A DNA stretch of 64,000 nt. It comes from Tyto alba (Eukaryota; Chordata; Aves; Strigiformes; Tytonidae). Position numbers and translations under genes: made by a program. This document shows positions 37,480 to 48,740 of the stretch, in pieces. Each line of letters starts with the position of its first letter. Within the stretch, counting starts at the first letter, position 1. The notes under the pieces are model-generated. The model made no database searches and had not been told where the DNA came from. It saw nothing but the letters and a program-made list of their open reading frames with translations. The stretch covers positions 25,083,698 through 25,147,697 of the forward strand of contig NW_024881321.1 of assembly GCF_018691265.1 (NCBI RefSeq), in the 5' to 3' direction.

Positions 37480-37640
37480 AAAGAGCAAAGAGGCCCAGGG
37501 GAGTTGGCTGATCTTCAAGGAAATCCTTTTCAAAGTAAAAAAAAGAAAAAAGTGTACCAGTCTATTGAGGGTGAAGTCAAGGGAGCATCACACCCGGACA
37601 ACAAGGATGTGCAGGGAATGTGCAAGGATGCTTAGCATGG
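37480..37640 (+). mobile_element. CR1 LINE, ORF2 fragment
   Basis: Corresponds to the CR1 ORF2 segment between the endonuclease and reverse transcriptase domains. Landmarks are 'CTGATCTTCAAGGAAATCCT', the lysine-rich 'AAAAAGTGTACCAG' (KKKVYQS in translation), a diverged stretch, and 'TGTGCAAGGATGC'. In-frame remnants are seen in the 87-codon frame at 37372-37635. It overlaps in consensus position with the next CR1 fragment, so the two are separate insertions, not one interrupted copy. Confidence 0.65.
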
Positions 37641-38429
37641 CTGAGCTCTGTGGCAGAGAAAATCTGTTCAATTCACAGATAGAGGTGGTTTGTTGATTTA
37701 TTAATGATCATAGTTCAGAACCAATGCAGCAGATACCTTCTAATCCCAAAAAATTCTAATTCCACATCCACATGCACAGCCATGAACAGATGCATATATA
37801 TATACCCACTCTTTCCAACTGGATAGGTACCCACCAGCACATTGCCCCTCCCCTGTGAGTGCAGGTTCCCCTGGGTGCACACCCTTCCTGTTATAGTCAT
37901 GGGCACACCAGCTCTAAGTGTAATTCTGACATTCCCTACTATCTTAGCACACCTTTCCACAAAACAGCAAGTAACTGCCCCAGGAGGTGTCCCCTGCACT
38001 CCAAAGAGAAATACCTGTGTGCAGCCCCAGCACTACCAGACCACTGATAGGTGCAGGCTGCTTCTGGTGCCTCGTAGGGAGGCTGCACTACCTGGCCTGG
38101 GCAGGGTTTGGGGTGGCCAGGGGACACTTCCAACAGGGACAGGCTGCTTGTGATGGCTGCTGCTTCCTCTCTGACATCTCTCCTCACTGTCACAAATATT
38201 CATGCTGTTTCTGTTTTTCTTTTCTCATTGAATCTTTGTTTGTTTGTTTTCCTAACAGTGTCTTGGTCATTATCTAGTCATTCCCTGCTTAATCCATCTA
38301 ATTAACAGTGTCATTTTTTTCTGGCAACAACCCTTTCAGAGATTTCATTTACACACAGTGTTTACACTTTTGTTTCTATTTTAACAGGTGACGTTTGCTG
38401 GGCCATTTCATGTGTGTGTGTGCGCATGT
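37641..38429. other. less AT-rich non-genic spacer between two CR1 fragments
   Basis: About 790 bp between the CR1 fragments. The part at 37820-38180 is relatively GC-rich, with many CCC and CAG blocks. It generates several overlapping open frames of 62-103 codons on both strands, none with a recognisable domain. The composition suggests an unrecognised retroelement or GC-rich unique sequence. A TATATATA stretch lies at 37793-37802. Confidence 0.4.
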
Positions 38430-39142
38430 GTGATAAGTGCCCTATAAGTTCAAAGAAAAAGAAATATGCAGAAGATGGAAACTTGGACAGGCTACCAAGC
38501 AGGAATATAGAAACACTAGCTCTATGTACGAGGATGGATTTGGGAAAAACAAAGATGAAAGTAGGGAGGAATGGGACGGGCAACACGGAAGGCTGTTATG
38601 AGTATATCAGCAGAATCAAAAAAAATGCTAAGGAAAATTTGACCCACATTTTCAGTGGGGCAGAGGATCTACTGGGAAAGAACACAGAAAATATTCAGTT
38701 ACTTAATTTTTATTTGCATCTACTTCTAAAAGGTTTACCCTCAGATCTGCCAGAAGGCCAAGTACATTAGCAGAGTTGGTGAGAGTGAAGTGGTACCAAC
38801 AGTAGAGGAAGAAAAAGCTAAGGAGCACTTAAGCTGATAAAATGTACATACTTCCATCAGAATAGACACGACACATCCCAGAGTGCTCAGGGATTTGAAG
38901 GATGTAATTGAGAGTTTGTTCTTTATCATATTCAAAAGATCATGGTGAGTGGGGAAGGTTCAAAATGACTGGAAGAAAACAAACCTCAAATTCATCTTCA
39001 GGAAGGGCAAATTGGAGGATTTAAGGAACTACAGGCTGGACAGCTACACCTCAGTTCCAGGAAGAATATGAAGAAAATTCTCCTGAAAACCATTTCCACA
39101 CACATGAAGGACAAGAAGATGATTAGGAACATCTAACATGGA
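38430..39142 (+). mobile_element. CR1 LINE, ORF2 fragment
   Basis: Long match to CR1 ORF2 upstream of and into the start of the reverse-transcriptase domain. The translation keeps 'SKKKKYAEDGNLDRLPS' (family KKKxYxxWKxGQA), 'GCYEYISRIKKNAKEN' (family GFYRYISNKRKTREN) and 'AEDLLGKNTENIQLLNFYL'. Downstream nucleotide blocks are 'AGTGAAGTGGTACCAACAGT', 'TAAGGAGCACTTAAGCTGAT', 'GACTGGAAGAAAACAAACCT' and 'GGAACTACAGGCTGGACAGC'. It ends near 'ACACATGAAGGACAAGAAGA' and 'TAACATGGA'. The 118-codon frame at 38414-38770 is the preserved part. After that the reading frame is broken, and the catalytic reverse-transcriptase motifs are absent. It is dead. Confidence 0.85.
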
Positions 39143-41155
39143 CTTTTATTTTTTATATCAAAACTAAATAATTAGAGGAAAGAGGAATATCAAATATAAT
39201 TCTGTGACATACTACTATTTTTTTTTCATCTCAACAAGCATATGGTCATATTATAACTAATAAAAAGTAACAACATTGTTTCATGCTGCAGAATGGATTT
39301 ATCAAAGGTAGCTTTCAGATTGTATCTTGTGTGTCTGGCACTAGAGAGAAATGAGATTTGTTGAATGAAATAGGATAAGTTTTATTGAAGTAAAAACTGA
39401 ATAACGGCCACTGGTATGATATTTCTCCATTTTTAACAGACTAATATAAAAGAATGATTTTCAGGACAAGTTGATAATACATCCCTTTGGAATTGGACAT
39501 CTTCAGCTTATCTATTAATTTATTTTTCAGGAAGAAAGACTCTAACTAGAGATGCATAAAGTAAAAGATGACGATACAGTTATGAAAAGGGAAAGAAATT
39601 TTCCCTTTCTTTCAGATAGCTGATAGGTTTTGCTCAATTAAAGTCACATAAGCTACATTGTGTTCTTTTGTTATTTTCTGATATGGGTAAGAAGTGAAAT
39701 TTCTCTACTGAATCATCTGGATAATTGAAAGATCTGTCACGAGACATAAACTTTTAAGTATCACTATTTCTTTGCTCCACATATTATACTTTATTTCTAT
39801 GTACAGAAGGTTAATGATTCAAATCTTGAATGTGACATTTTATTAATTAACTAGAACGTGAGAATTTGGACTACAGGATAAATGAATAAATTAAATGACA
39901 ATAATCTAAATCCCTAGTTGAGTGTCACTTAATGCAGAAATACTTTTTCTTCTTCATGAACACTTGTAAGCAGACACTGAGCAGAGTTGCTGTGCTGTGT
40001 CAAATAGACTCATCTTATAGAAGTATGAGTTGTTTGAAGATAACTGGATGTTGCTATGGGTGTCTGAACAAAATGCTACTCATGTATCCCACCTCTGATT
40101 TTTATAGGAAACATTGACATGTACCCTTAATGTTAATGTTGACTGTTGTTTGGTATTTGATGGTTTTATTTTATGTTTTTGTAGCAGAGTGTGATGCAGG
40201 ATGATTTATATTAAAATACCTTTTATACTTACACTTTTCAAAACACCATACAATATTGGCATCTTCAATTTGACTTGTTTTTGTATGTTGCTTCATGTCA
40301 CATTTTAATATGACTCGAAATCCTGTTCTATGCAAAAACATCAGCACTGTAGTGATGTCAATGAAAACAGTGACTAAAACTAGACTGGACTTGGTAGCAA
40401 TCTGAGTATTAGATTTTTAGTTCTGTAACTCAGTTCTGTAACACTTCTTCTAAGGTTTTGTTTGGGTTTTTAACTTTTTATTTTTGAGGACTGTGAAGAA
40501 CCACTTGAAGTTGGTGTATTAACTATAATTGTAATATACAGTCTATACTGTCCTCTTCTAACATAGTAATTCCACATGGAGTGGGTGCCATTCACAGGGT
40601 TTATCAACCATGAAGTGCAATACTGTATTAATAATATCTAAGCTAACTTTGAATAAAGTTTTCTACAAGACAGTAGAAGTCTTCTTGCTTACTTCTACAA
40701 GGTACAGTACCTTTTAAAAATGTTAGTTGTGGGCCTGGAAACTATATACTTTGTAAGCACGTTATTGTGCCCAAAGTAATGAGTCTTGACTTCTCAGTTT
40801 AGAGCTTGTTTGGTTATCTTTGTATGGCTCTGCATTTCTTATGTAATAACAGTAATAAAACTAATCCATAAAAGTACTTCAAGCATTTTGGGAAGCATAG
40901 GACAGCTCATTCTGAGGTTACAACATTAGACAATGTCTTTCCAATCACAAGAGGTGATAAATAGAAGGGTGGATGGATGGTAGGAACAGAAGCAGTGGAC
41001 TAAACAAGACCCTGAAAATAAATATTCTACTGGAAATGAAATGGGAGGGGGCATAAAACAGCTCCAGACATATCTGTGGGACAAATTCTGCACCACCAGA
41101 GTGGACAAATATCTAGTCTATTACTATTTTGGTCATCATTTGTGTGCTGTTTTTT

Positions 41156-41180
41156 TTTGTTTGTTTGTTTGTTTGTTTTG
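41156..41180. repeat. (TTTG)n microsatellite
   Basis: TTTG units following a T run. Similar GTTT repeats occur at 45291-45327. Confidence 0.9.
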
Positions 41181-41854
41181 ATTTTTTTTTTCTTTAATCT
41201 TTTTATCCATGAAAAAGAAGGTATGGAAATTAAAGAAAGAATGTATTTTTATAGTCCCCGCTCAATTAAAAAGTGTGTTAATTTTAACATATTTTAAAGA
41301 AAGGTTCCAGTGCAGTGCCGTCTCACAGTCTGCACCTTAGACACAAGATAAACCATATCAAAACTAATTCATGTCATGTTCACATTGACATCAACCAGAA
41401 TCAAGCCTTAGAAGTTAGTCAATAAACCAACATTTTTTTTTTCTAATATGTATTTCAGGTTGTGTATCCACTCTCTGACAGATTTTTTTTTTTCAGTGAA
41501 AAAGTTTTGTTGAAAAATGAAGACTTAGGTGAACATCCCAAAGATTTAATCTTTCAATTTAATATACATTCCTTTTAAATTAATTGAAAGTATATGAAAT
41601 ATATGAACATGAAAAGCAGTTCAGTTGTTCTCTGAAGTTAGTTGTTTTTAACAGCACCATTTCTCACATTCCTTGATAAGTATATTTTCCTTATATCTCT
41701 TCCAAGATATATTAACTTGTAATTTCTAAAAAAAAACTTAATTCCTTTTAGTTATTTCCAGTGTTAATTGCTCTTCCTCTTATGTTTATTGATCCATCAC
41801 ACCCATCATTCTTTCCATTTCCCCTTCTTTTCCAAATATCACTAATGCAGTCTT

Positions 41855-41859
<5 letters not shown>

Positions 41860-41888
<29 letters not shown>
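41860..41888. repeat. poly(T) tract, 29 T
   Basis: Uninterrupted thymine run. Confidence 0.95.
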
Positions 41889-42035
41889 GGTGTAGATTTC
41901 TATTTTTAAGTACAATTTGATTTAATGTGCAAGACTGGAAAACTTTAAGTCCTCTCATACACAACATAAGGAGATCAATCTTTCAAAGGAAAAACAAAAT
42001 TTCCTAAAGGAACAGTTGTAATTTAGTAATTTCCT

Positions 42036-42470
42036 CTACTTTGGTACTCCTTTTCTGATTAAAGGATCAGAAACAGTGGTGAAAGTTGTATTTTGGATGG
42101 AAAAACAATTAATGAAACTGAATAGGATGAAGGGACATGACATCCAAAATAGAGCTCCAGCACTGTCATTTATTACACACAAGTAAAGTATCATAGAGAA
42201 ACTTCTGGCTTCGGTGAAGCAGTTTGTGGCTGTAACGAACCTTAAACATTCAGAACACTGTTGGATTAAGGATGAAATATTCAGCCTACCATACCTATCA
42301 AAGAATTCCACAATGTAAGTGGGACAGTTGTCTTGCAGACCATTTATCATGTGTAACATTGCAAACTGGAGCTGAACTCTAATTCTCCTGTTCAAAATGC
42401 TTAATCCTCTCTTCTGCAAGAGGACCAATTGATTCAGAGTGAAAAATTGTCTGTGATGCCAACTGTGCAA
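42036..42470 (-). other. unexplained 144-codon open frame
   Basis: Longest open frame that is neither in an LTR nor made of low-complexity sequence. The translation includes 'NRRIRVQLQFAMLHMINGLQ', then 'SLIQQCSECLRFVTATNCF' and a hydrophobic stretch 'MSCPFILFSFINCFSI'. No motif or family is recognised and no splice-site or promoter context is evident. The opposite strand also shows protein-like open stretches ('IEKLLASVKQFVAVTNLKHS'), separated by stops. A rough estimate from base composition gives on the order of 0.3 to 1 chance frames of this length in a window this size, so it is probably not a gene. Confidence 0.2.
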
Positions 42471-43536
42471 CTCTTCATCATCTTCATATATGGCTACTCA
42501 TGTGGAATAATCTCAATTTTTAGGAGATTAAATGTGTGAACACATTGTCACCTATGTAGATAGAAGGTGTACAAAGTAACAGTATTACGAGCTTTAAAAA
42601 ATACAGATATACTTGTGGTTTTTGCTATCTTTAACAGAAGAGTAGATGTATTTTCTTTTTTTTCTTTTCTTGATTGTGAAGATGAATGGCTGTTTTTTTG
42701 CTGTTCTTCTATAAATAAATATAAGTCTCAAAGTATTAAGAACTATATACTAAAATCTGATATGCTTTGAAATTAATAATATATGAATATATGTTACAAT
42801 ATTCTAGTTTACTGGATTTAGCAAAACAATCTATTGCAGTTCTTTTTCCATTTTAAAGCATATTCTTTAATAAATTGATATGTTTCCTCTTTTTCAACTT
42901 TGGTTCCAGCAATAGAATTAAAAGTATGTGCTGTGTTTCTCTTCCAAAACACATAAAGAACAAATAAATAAGAAAATTATTATGTAAGTGATCATTATTA
43001 TTTGATATTCAAATCGTGAGTTTGTACAATTCATTCGTTGTCAGGTACACTAAAAAGTGTTAGCCCAAGATTGTATTTCCCAGCTCACTGAATGTCCAGG
43101 TGAGAACTAGGTATACCTCTCTTCCTCCCACATGCACTTGTGCCCGCAAACTGTAGACAGATTGATAAAAATGCGAAAACTGTAGGATAACACTGGAAAG
43201 CACACTGGAATGACAGTGCTGTTGCTGCTTCTACCATCTTCTGTCTATAACATTTCAGAAGTAAGAAGCAGAGGGAAGAAGGTTCTGCACTTCCAGAAAG
43301 ATGTAAGAAGTTACTCTGTACTTCCTGACAGAAGTTTGAAATAATTCATTTTGAGATATCTCAATAATTTAGGACTTTGTTAGGGTAATATACATTTTCA
43401 GTGTAAACTAAAATCCCAAACACTTATTATTTAAGATTCCATTTACTGTTAAGTTTTTAAACATTTTAAATAATATTTATTTCTATATATATTTTTAGTA
43501 ATTTTCCATTGAATACAAAAATTAACTATCACATTT

Positions 43537-43566
43537 TGATAATACTAATATTGATAGTACTAATAT
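43537..43566. repeat. 15-bp tandem duplication
   Basis: TGATAATACTAATAT at 43537-43551 is followed directly by TGATAGTACTAATAT at 43552-43566; 14 of 15 positions match. Confidence 0.9.
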
Positions 43567-44457
43567 TTCATATGTTCATGTTTTAATCAAAACTGGAACA
43601 TATTAATAAAAAATAATTTGGTCAGTGATTGATAGGACGTCGTAATAAAAAATGTATTTGAGCTCTTTTGTCTTTATAAATTTTAGTGTGTTTTTAAAAA
43701 TATATATTTATTTTAAATTTTTAATGAACTTGCATCAGTCTATTTATTTTTTAATTATTTTTCATTCATTTTGGTAAAAGGTTACCTTTCAGGATGTGAT
43801 CTTTCACTTCTTCCTGTGCTTTTTTTTTTGGCAATGAAGAGAATGGGGAAAACAATAAACTGGAAAAAGCAAAAACTTTTTTTTCTTTTTTTTCTCTCAT
43901 TGAAATAAATTGAAAGTAATAAACTTAAAAAATGGAAAAGGATAACTTATATTCCATCAAGTTTGGCTATAATGATTAATTTGCTAGTTTAACTTGATCT
44001 TGGAGTAATATAATTACCTTAAATTTACCTTCTTAGGAAGCTCCAGAAGTCTGGAAGCACACAGTCTGAAATGAGTGAAGATGAAGCATTTTTCAGGGTG
44101 GATATTGTGATATTGGTCTTGTTCATAAAGCCAGGTAATAAAAGGTGAAATATGTCTTTATGCAATCTCTGAGCTTCAAAAGAAGAGACCATCTATGCTC
44201 AGTAATTTACTGACCATAACTTGTTAATCACAAGCCAAAAGTGAGATACAAAGTTGTTAAGCGGTATGATATAGTAAGTGCCAAGCTTCACTTTCTAAAT
44301 GCAAAGCTTTAGAACAAAGTTTGAATTAAAGTTTCATTAAAAACATAAATTACATGGAAAATGGGATAAAAGGTAACCAGGCACAGCTCAACAGAAGAAA
44401 AGTTTTTCAAATACAAAAAGTATTATATGTTTAATTAATGTATTTTATTTTTACATC

Positions 44458-44700
44458 ATGATACAAATGCATTTAGGGAGTTACCTACAATTATTTTTGT
44501 ACTTGTATAGAGCTGCACAGCATACAGTGATGTTTCTCATATCCATGGAGCAGCCTTCTGCAGCTGGAGTAGTGTTCCATAACAAGAAACAGCACTACTT
44601 GCCTGTGTCAACAGAGACAACATGCTTGCATTGGAAAGGTGCTCTATCCAGACTAATTAGTCCTGTTTTCCTACAATTAGTTGTACAGGATAATTAGAGC
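44458..44700. promoter_or_regulatory. candidate regulatory island with clustered homeodomain-type sites
   Basis: Repeat-free, balanced composition. At 44651-44662 lies GACTAATTAGTC, a perfect 12-bp palindrome built on TAATTA. Within the next 40 bp are 'CAATTAGTTG' and 'GATAATTAGAGC', so three ATTAG/TAATTA cores sit in about 50 bp. A 79-codon plus-strand frame (44458-44697) spans it without recognisable domains. Such cores are short and also occur by chance in AT-rich DNA. Function is inferred only. Confidence 0.3.
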
Positions 44701-46255
44701 TTCTGATTCCAGACTTAGCTCATTTGTTGCTATCCGAGAAATATGTGCACCCTATGATTCATAGTTCAGAGAAGAAATGTGTATAAATGTAAATGTGCTT
44801 TAAAATGTGTGTTGACTAAGGTAATTAAAGGAGTTCCAGTATCTGTATCTTTGAAAGTCAGCTCTTAAATCAAAAAGAAGAAATCGTAATTTCCAAGAAG
44901 GCATTTTATCAAGCTTTTATAGACCTTGCAATAGAATTTTTTAATGTATAACTTGCTTCACATACTTACACTGCATTTTTAACTCATTTCAAAATGTCTG
45001 TGGCTTCTAGGTTTCTGTAAAGCATTCAGTGACTTTAATTGGAAGGTACAAATGTATCATAATTGGTATACTTAAGGGCAATTTTCAACACAGCCATCAA
45101 AGAAGCACTGTCACTGATTGGGTAAGTGTTCAAGATCAAAAACCAGTTCAGAGATAGAGCCACATTCAGCCTGTGTATTTTGGGAGCTTCAGCTTTGTGC
45201 AAAGGCTATAAAGAAGATTCCTCACTCAATCAATAATAATAAAAAAAAAAAAAAAGATCTGCCTTGTTAAGCAGTGAAAGAATAACAACAGTTTGTTTGT
45301 TTAGTTGTTTGTTTGTTTTTTTTTTTTAATGTTTTTCTCTTGCAAAAAAAGGACTTATTTAATAACTCATTGAATTAAGCAAGAAGTGATCTCTCCTTTT
45401 TTTTCCCATTCTTCACCACACTGAGTTCATCACATCTCTTTTCCTCTTGTATGAGCAGTTGTGATCTGACAAGCAAACAGAACAAAGAAAATTATAATAA
45501 TCATAAAGAAAAGCAACATTCTAGACCTAACAAGTAGAAATTCAGCACTTAGTGAAAGTTTTAAAATATTGTTGAAAAAAACAATATGGGGAAGGACATG
45601 AACTCTAACCAATAAAAACAGACAACTTTGAGGACTCTAAACAGGCTAAAATGTCGTAGAACAGAGTGCAAAGTCACACACTTTGCAATAATACCTTTTA
45701 TATCTGCTATAAAATGAGATATCAAACACTACTGATGAAAAACAGTAGTTTTTTGAGCCAAGGTTTGTATTCATAGCTAAGTGTTCTAATTGCTGTGTAA
45801 AAGTTTCCTTCAATTTTGAAACTGCACACTGCTGAGTAACTACTTACACAGAATACTCTCTACAAGATGGAAGCTGAAAAGAAGTGTTTGTGATGGAGCA
45901 TCTATTGTGCTGCCATAGATGTATCAGATATGGAATCTACTGTCCTACAGTAGAAATCCACAAATATAAGGACCTCAAAGCTAAGTTCTGTGCAACTGAA
46001 AAGCTAATTTCGGTTTCTCAGATTTGTTCCTTGATTTACTTTGTACTTATCCCTAACTAGAGATAAGAAAGCCTTTGGTATCTACTTGAATCAGTCTTTG
46101 CTAGGAATTTAGGCAGGGTAAAAGATTTTGATTTTTCCAAACCTGTATCTATATCTTTATAAATGGAGAAGAGGGATATGAAGAGTTTCCTTTTCCAAAC
46201 TGTGGAGTTAAGATTTATTCTTCTGCTATCCTTGTCCACACCTGTGAGAATTGCG
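44701..46255. other. AT-rich non-genic sequence
   Basis: No gene recognised. It contains an A-rich AAT/poly(A) stretch at about 45230-45255 and GTTT repeats at 45291-45327. A small inverted repeat, ATATTGTT/AACAATAT, lies near 45566-45588. Confidence 0.55.
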
Positions 46256-46290
46256 GCTCAAGGACATAGCTGTACTATGTCCTATTGAGC
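46256..46290. repeat. hairpin-forming inverted repeat
   Basis: The left arm GCTCA+AGGACATAG (46256-46269) pairs with CTATGTCCT (46275-46283) and TGAGC (46286-46290) across a 5-nt loop, CTGTA. This gives 14 paired bases with one 2-nt bulge (AT). It is too short for a standard pre-miRNA stem. Confidence 0.85.
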
Positions 46291-46416
46291 TATTGTCCAA
46301 AAGCTCACTGAAAAAAGAATGAGGTCTTAGACAAAACTGAATAGTTCCTAGTATTCATCTAAAAGTTCATATGCTTGGCAAGATACCCTCCTTATTCAGA
46401 TTCCCAAAGAAAAAAC

Positions 46417-46447
<31 letters not shown>

Positions 46448-48437
46448 TTTGAGAAAAAAGAAGGACTGAAGCATAGGGGAGAAAACAGTAGAGATATAGC
46501 TGGATGTAGGTGAAAAGAGATGCAAAGAAGTGATATAGTTTTCAAAGTCCTAGGGAAAGAAGTGCCCTGGAGCCAAAAGGAAAATAAAAGACATGTTGGA
46601 ATAAGCAGATTTTTCCCCTTCTGAACATTGGCAGCAGTTGCCTCAAAGTGGTAACCGTTACATTTACATGTTCTTAAAATTCCTTTACCAAAATTGTATG
46701 TCAACATGCACTTTAAAGTTTTAATTCTAACAAATGTGAATGTATCATTGTAAGATACATTCCACAGTTTATGCATACAAAACTACAATATTGAAAGACA
46801 TAATTACATTCTAAAGCAATTTTAGCTTCCTTTGTAAATCCAGATTAAATGATATGTTGGTTAAATCCACCCAGCAGGTACATATTTCTCTTTAACCTGC
46901 AGCATGAAACCCACAGTTTCTATGTCTTCAAAGTACGCTATAATCTTCATTTGGTTTTCAAAAGAGATCTACCAACTAACTTATTCAGAATGCAGAGGTG
47001 ATGGTTATTCATAAGCACAAAATATTTTTGCACCCAGAAAACATTTGGGCCAAATGAAAAGTGTATAGTGATGTTTGAGATTTAGGATAGGCAGACAATG
47101 TAATTGCCTAAATTCAATTATAGGTAGGCCAATTTCTATTCTGTGAAGTTTAATTCAAGAAACAATAGGAAAATCACGAGATAAAAGGTGACTCACGATA
47201 CGGTGGACTGTAGACATTTCACTTTTAATTCTCTGCTGACTCTGAGTCTGTTCCCTAGAATGAATGACCGTGTCATCTATGGCCAAATGACTGAGGAATT
47301 ATGTAATTTATAACATGGGGTGTGATGCATCTCAGCTGTGTTCCTTTTGCTTACCTCATGTTCATTCTTTCCCTGAGGAAATTAATGACTTTTGCCATCT
47401 CTCTTTGTCTTCTTTCCCCTGTAACATCCGCTTACATGACACTGGTAATATTGACCTTTTACATCACAGTCTTTATACTTGACACATACTTTAAAAACCC
47501 AGAGGAATTTGTGATGGATTTTGTCCATTTTAATTAAGTGTATCACTCTGCCTAATATAAAAATATTACCTCTAGCCTACAAACCATGCATTACCTTGCT
47601 CACCACATTATGCTGGACGTTGGGAGTTACATTTTGATATGCCTAACTCTTCAAGTTTACAAAATAAAGATTTTAAGTTCTCCATCAGGTCTCAGAATCC
47701 TACCTATTGTGCTGAAACAGAGGTTGATACAATTCTCAGCAACATTTTCAAACCTGGAAGGGTTTGAGAATCTCATTCTCAATTTATGGGATAAAGGTAA
47801 AAAGTTAGAATCTTATCTTACATAAAATGCATATATTGTTTAGTCTGCAGGCCAAAAATAGGAATGACCAGATTTTCATATATGCCAAAATAAAGAAATG
47901 TTGCCAGGTTTAAGAAATTAATTATTTGAAAATAATACCAGAGATAGAGAAAACTTGCAACATAATATGAAAGCTTTAATGATTGAATACTATAGGACTA
48001 TCTATTAAATGTTGTGTTTAAAAAAATATATAGGCCAACCATGAATGGCAATTAAATAAAGATGGCTGTAAAATTCTGCTTATGAAAATAGAAATTAGAA
48101 TATCAGAGAATAATATAAAAACAAACAAACAAAAAAATCTCACCTCATCCTTATTGAAAATGTTTGCATGTTCATGTAACATTTAGTTCCTAGTACTATA
48201 TTTTTATTATCCCTATTATGGGGGGTAACTTCCAGTTTTGTATCAGAAGGGATAAACACATATTATAAATACTGAAAATCAAAGTACAGCTCTAGAAAAA
48301 CATACCAAAAACATATCAACAGAAAAGTACATAAATGCTTGAAGGCAGAATTCTCTGATGAATTACATCTCACAGACAAAAAATCCTCCTGAGATAATTA
48401 AGCATCAACTAAACACTATACTTTCTCAAGTCTGATG
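46291..48437. other. AT-rich non-genic sequence
   Basis: No gene recognised. A 26-T run lies at 46417-46442. The 111-codon minus frame at 46441-46776 starts upstream of and reads toward this T run, and has no recognisable domain. Confidence 0.55.
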
Positions 48438-48740
48438 TCAAACAATGCTTGTGAATAGTCTACCAAAGGCCTCACTGCTCGTCACCGGGCGTCCTGCCAG
48501 CTCCTTCTGGGGGCCCCATGCCCCACAACACAAAGGCTTGTTGTTGCCCCCACTCTGGGTCTGGCTGGTCAGTGGTGTTCCCTGAGACAATGGCAGCTCC
48601 CAATGGGTGGTGACAATCACATGAGAATGGGAAGGTGGAACTGGCTCCAACTGGCTCCAACCAGCCAAGGCTGCCCCAGCCCCAGGACAGAGCCCTGCCC
48701 TGCCCCTGCTGGGACCCAGATGTAGGTGGGATTACAGAGC
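48438..48740. other. GC-rich islet, unclassified
   Basis: About 300 bp clearly richer in GC than several kilobases on both sides. It has CCC/GGG blocks and a local tandem duplication, 'AACTGGCTCC' twice (48641-48660). It generates short frames on both strands with no recognisable domain. It may be a fragment of an ERV or other retroelement that I cannot name. No TG...CA ends or target-site duplication were found. Confidence 0.4.

Larger units (their letters stand above)
39143..44457. other. AT-rich non-genic sequence
   Basis: No gene recognised over about 5.3 kb. It includes a TTTG microsatellite (41156-41180), poly(T) at 41860-41888, an unexplained 144-codon minus frame at 42036-42470, and a 15-bp tandem duplication at 43537-43566. 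Other open frames are short and low in complexity. Confidence 0.55.

Noticed and set aside
37372..37635. 87-codon plus-strand frame considered as a gene
   Set aside because: Its C-terminal half is decayed CR1 ORF2 sequence with the lysine-rich KKKKKVY segment.
46256..46290. hairpin considered as a microRNA precursor
   Set aside because: The stem is only 14 bp with a 5-nt loop, too short for Drosha/Dicer processing.
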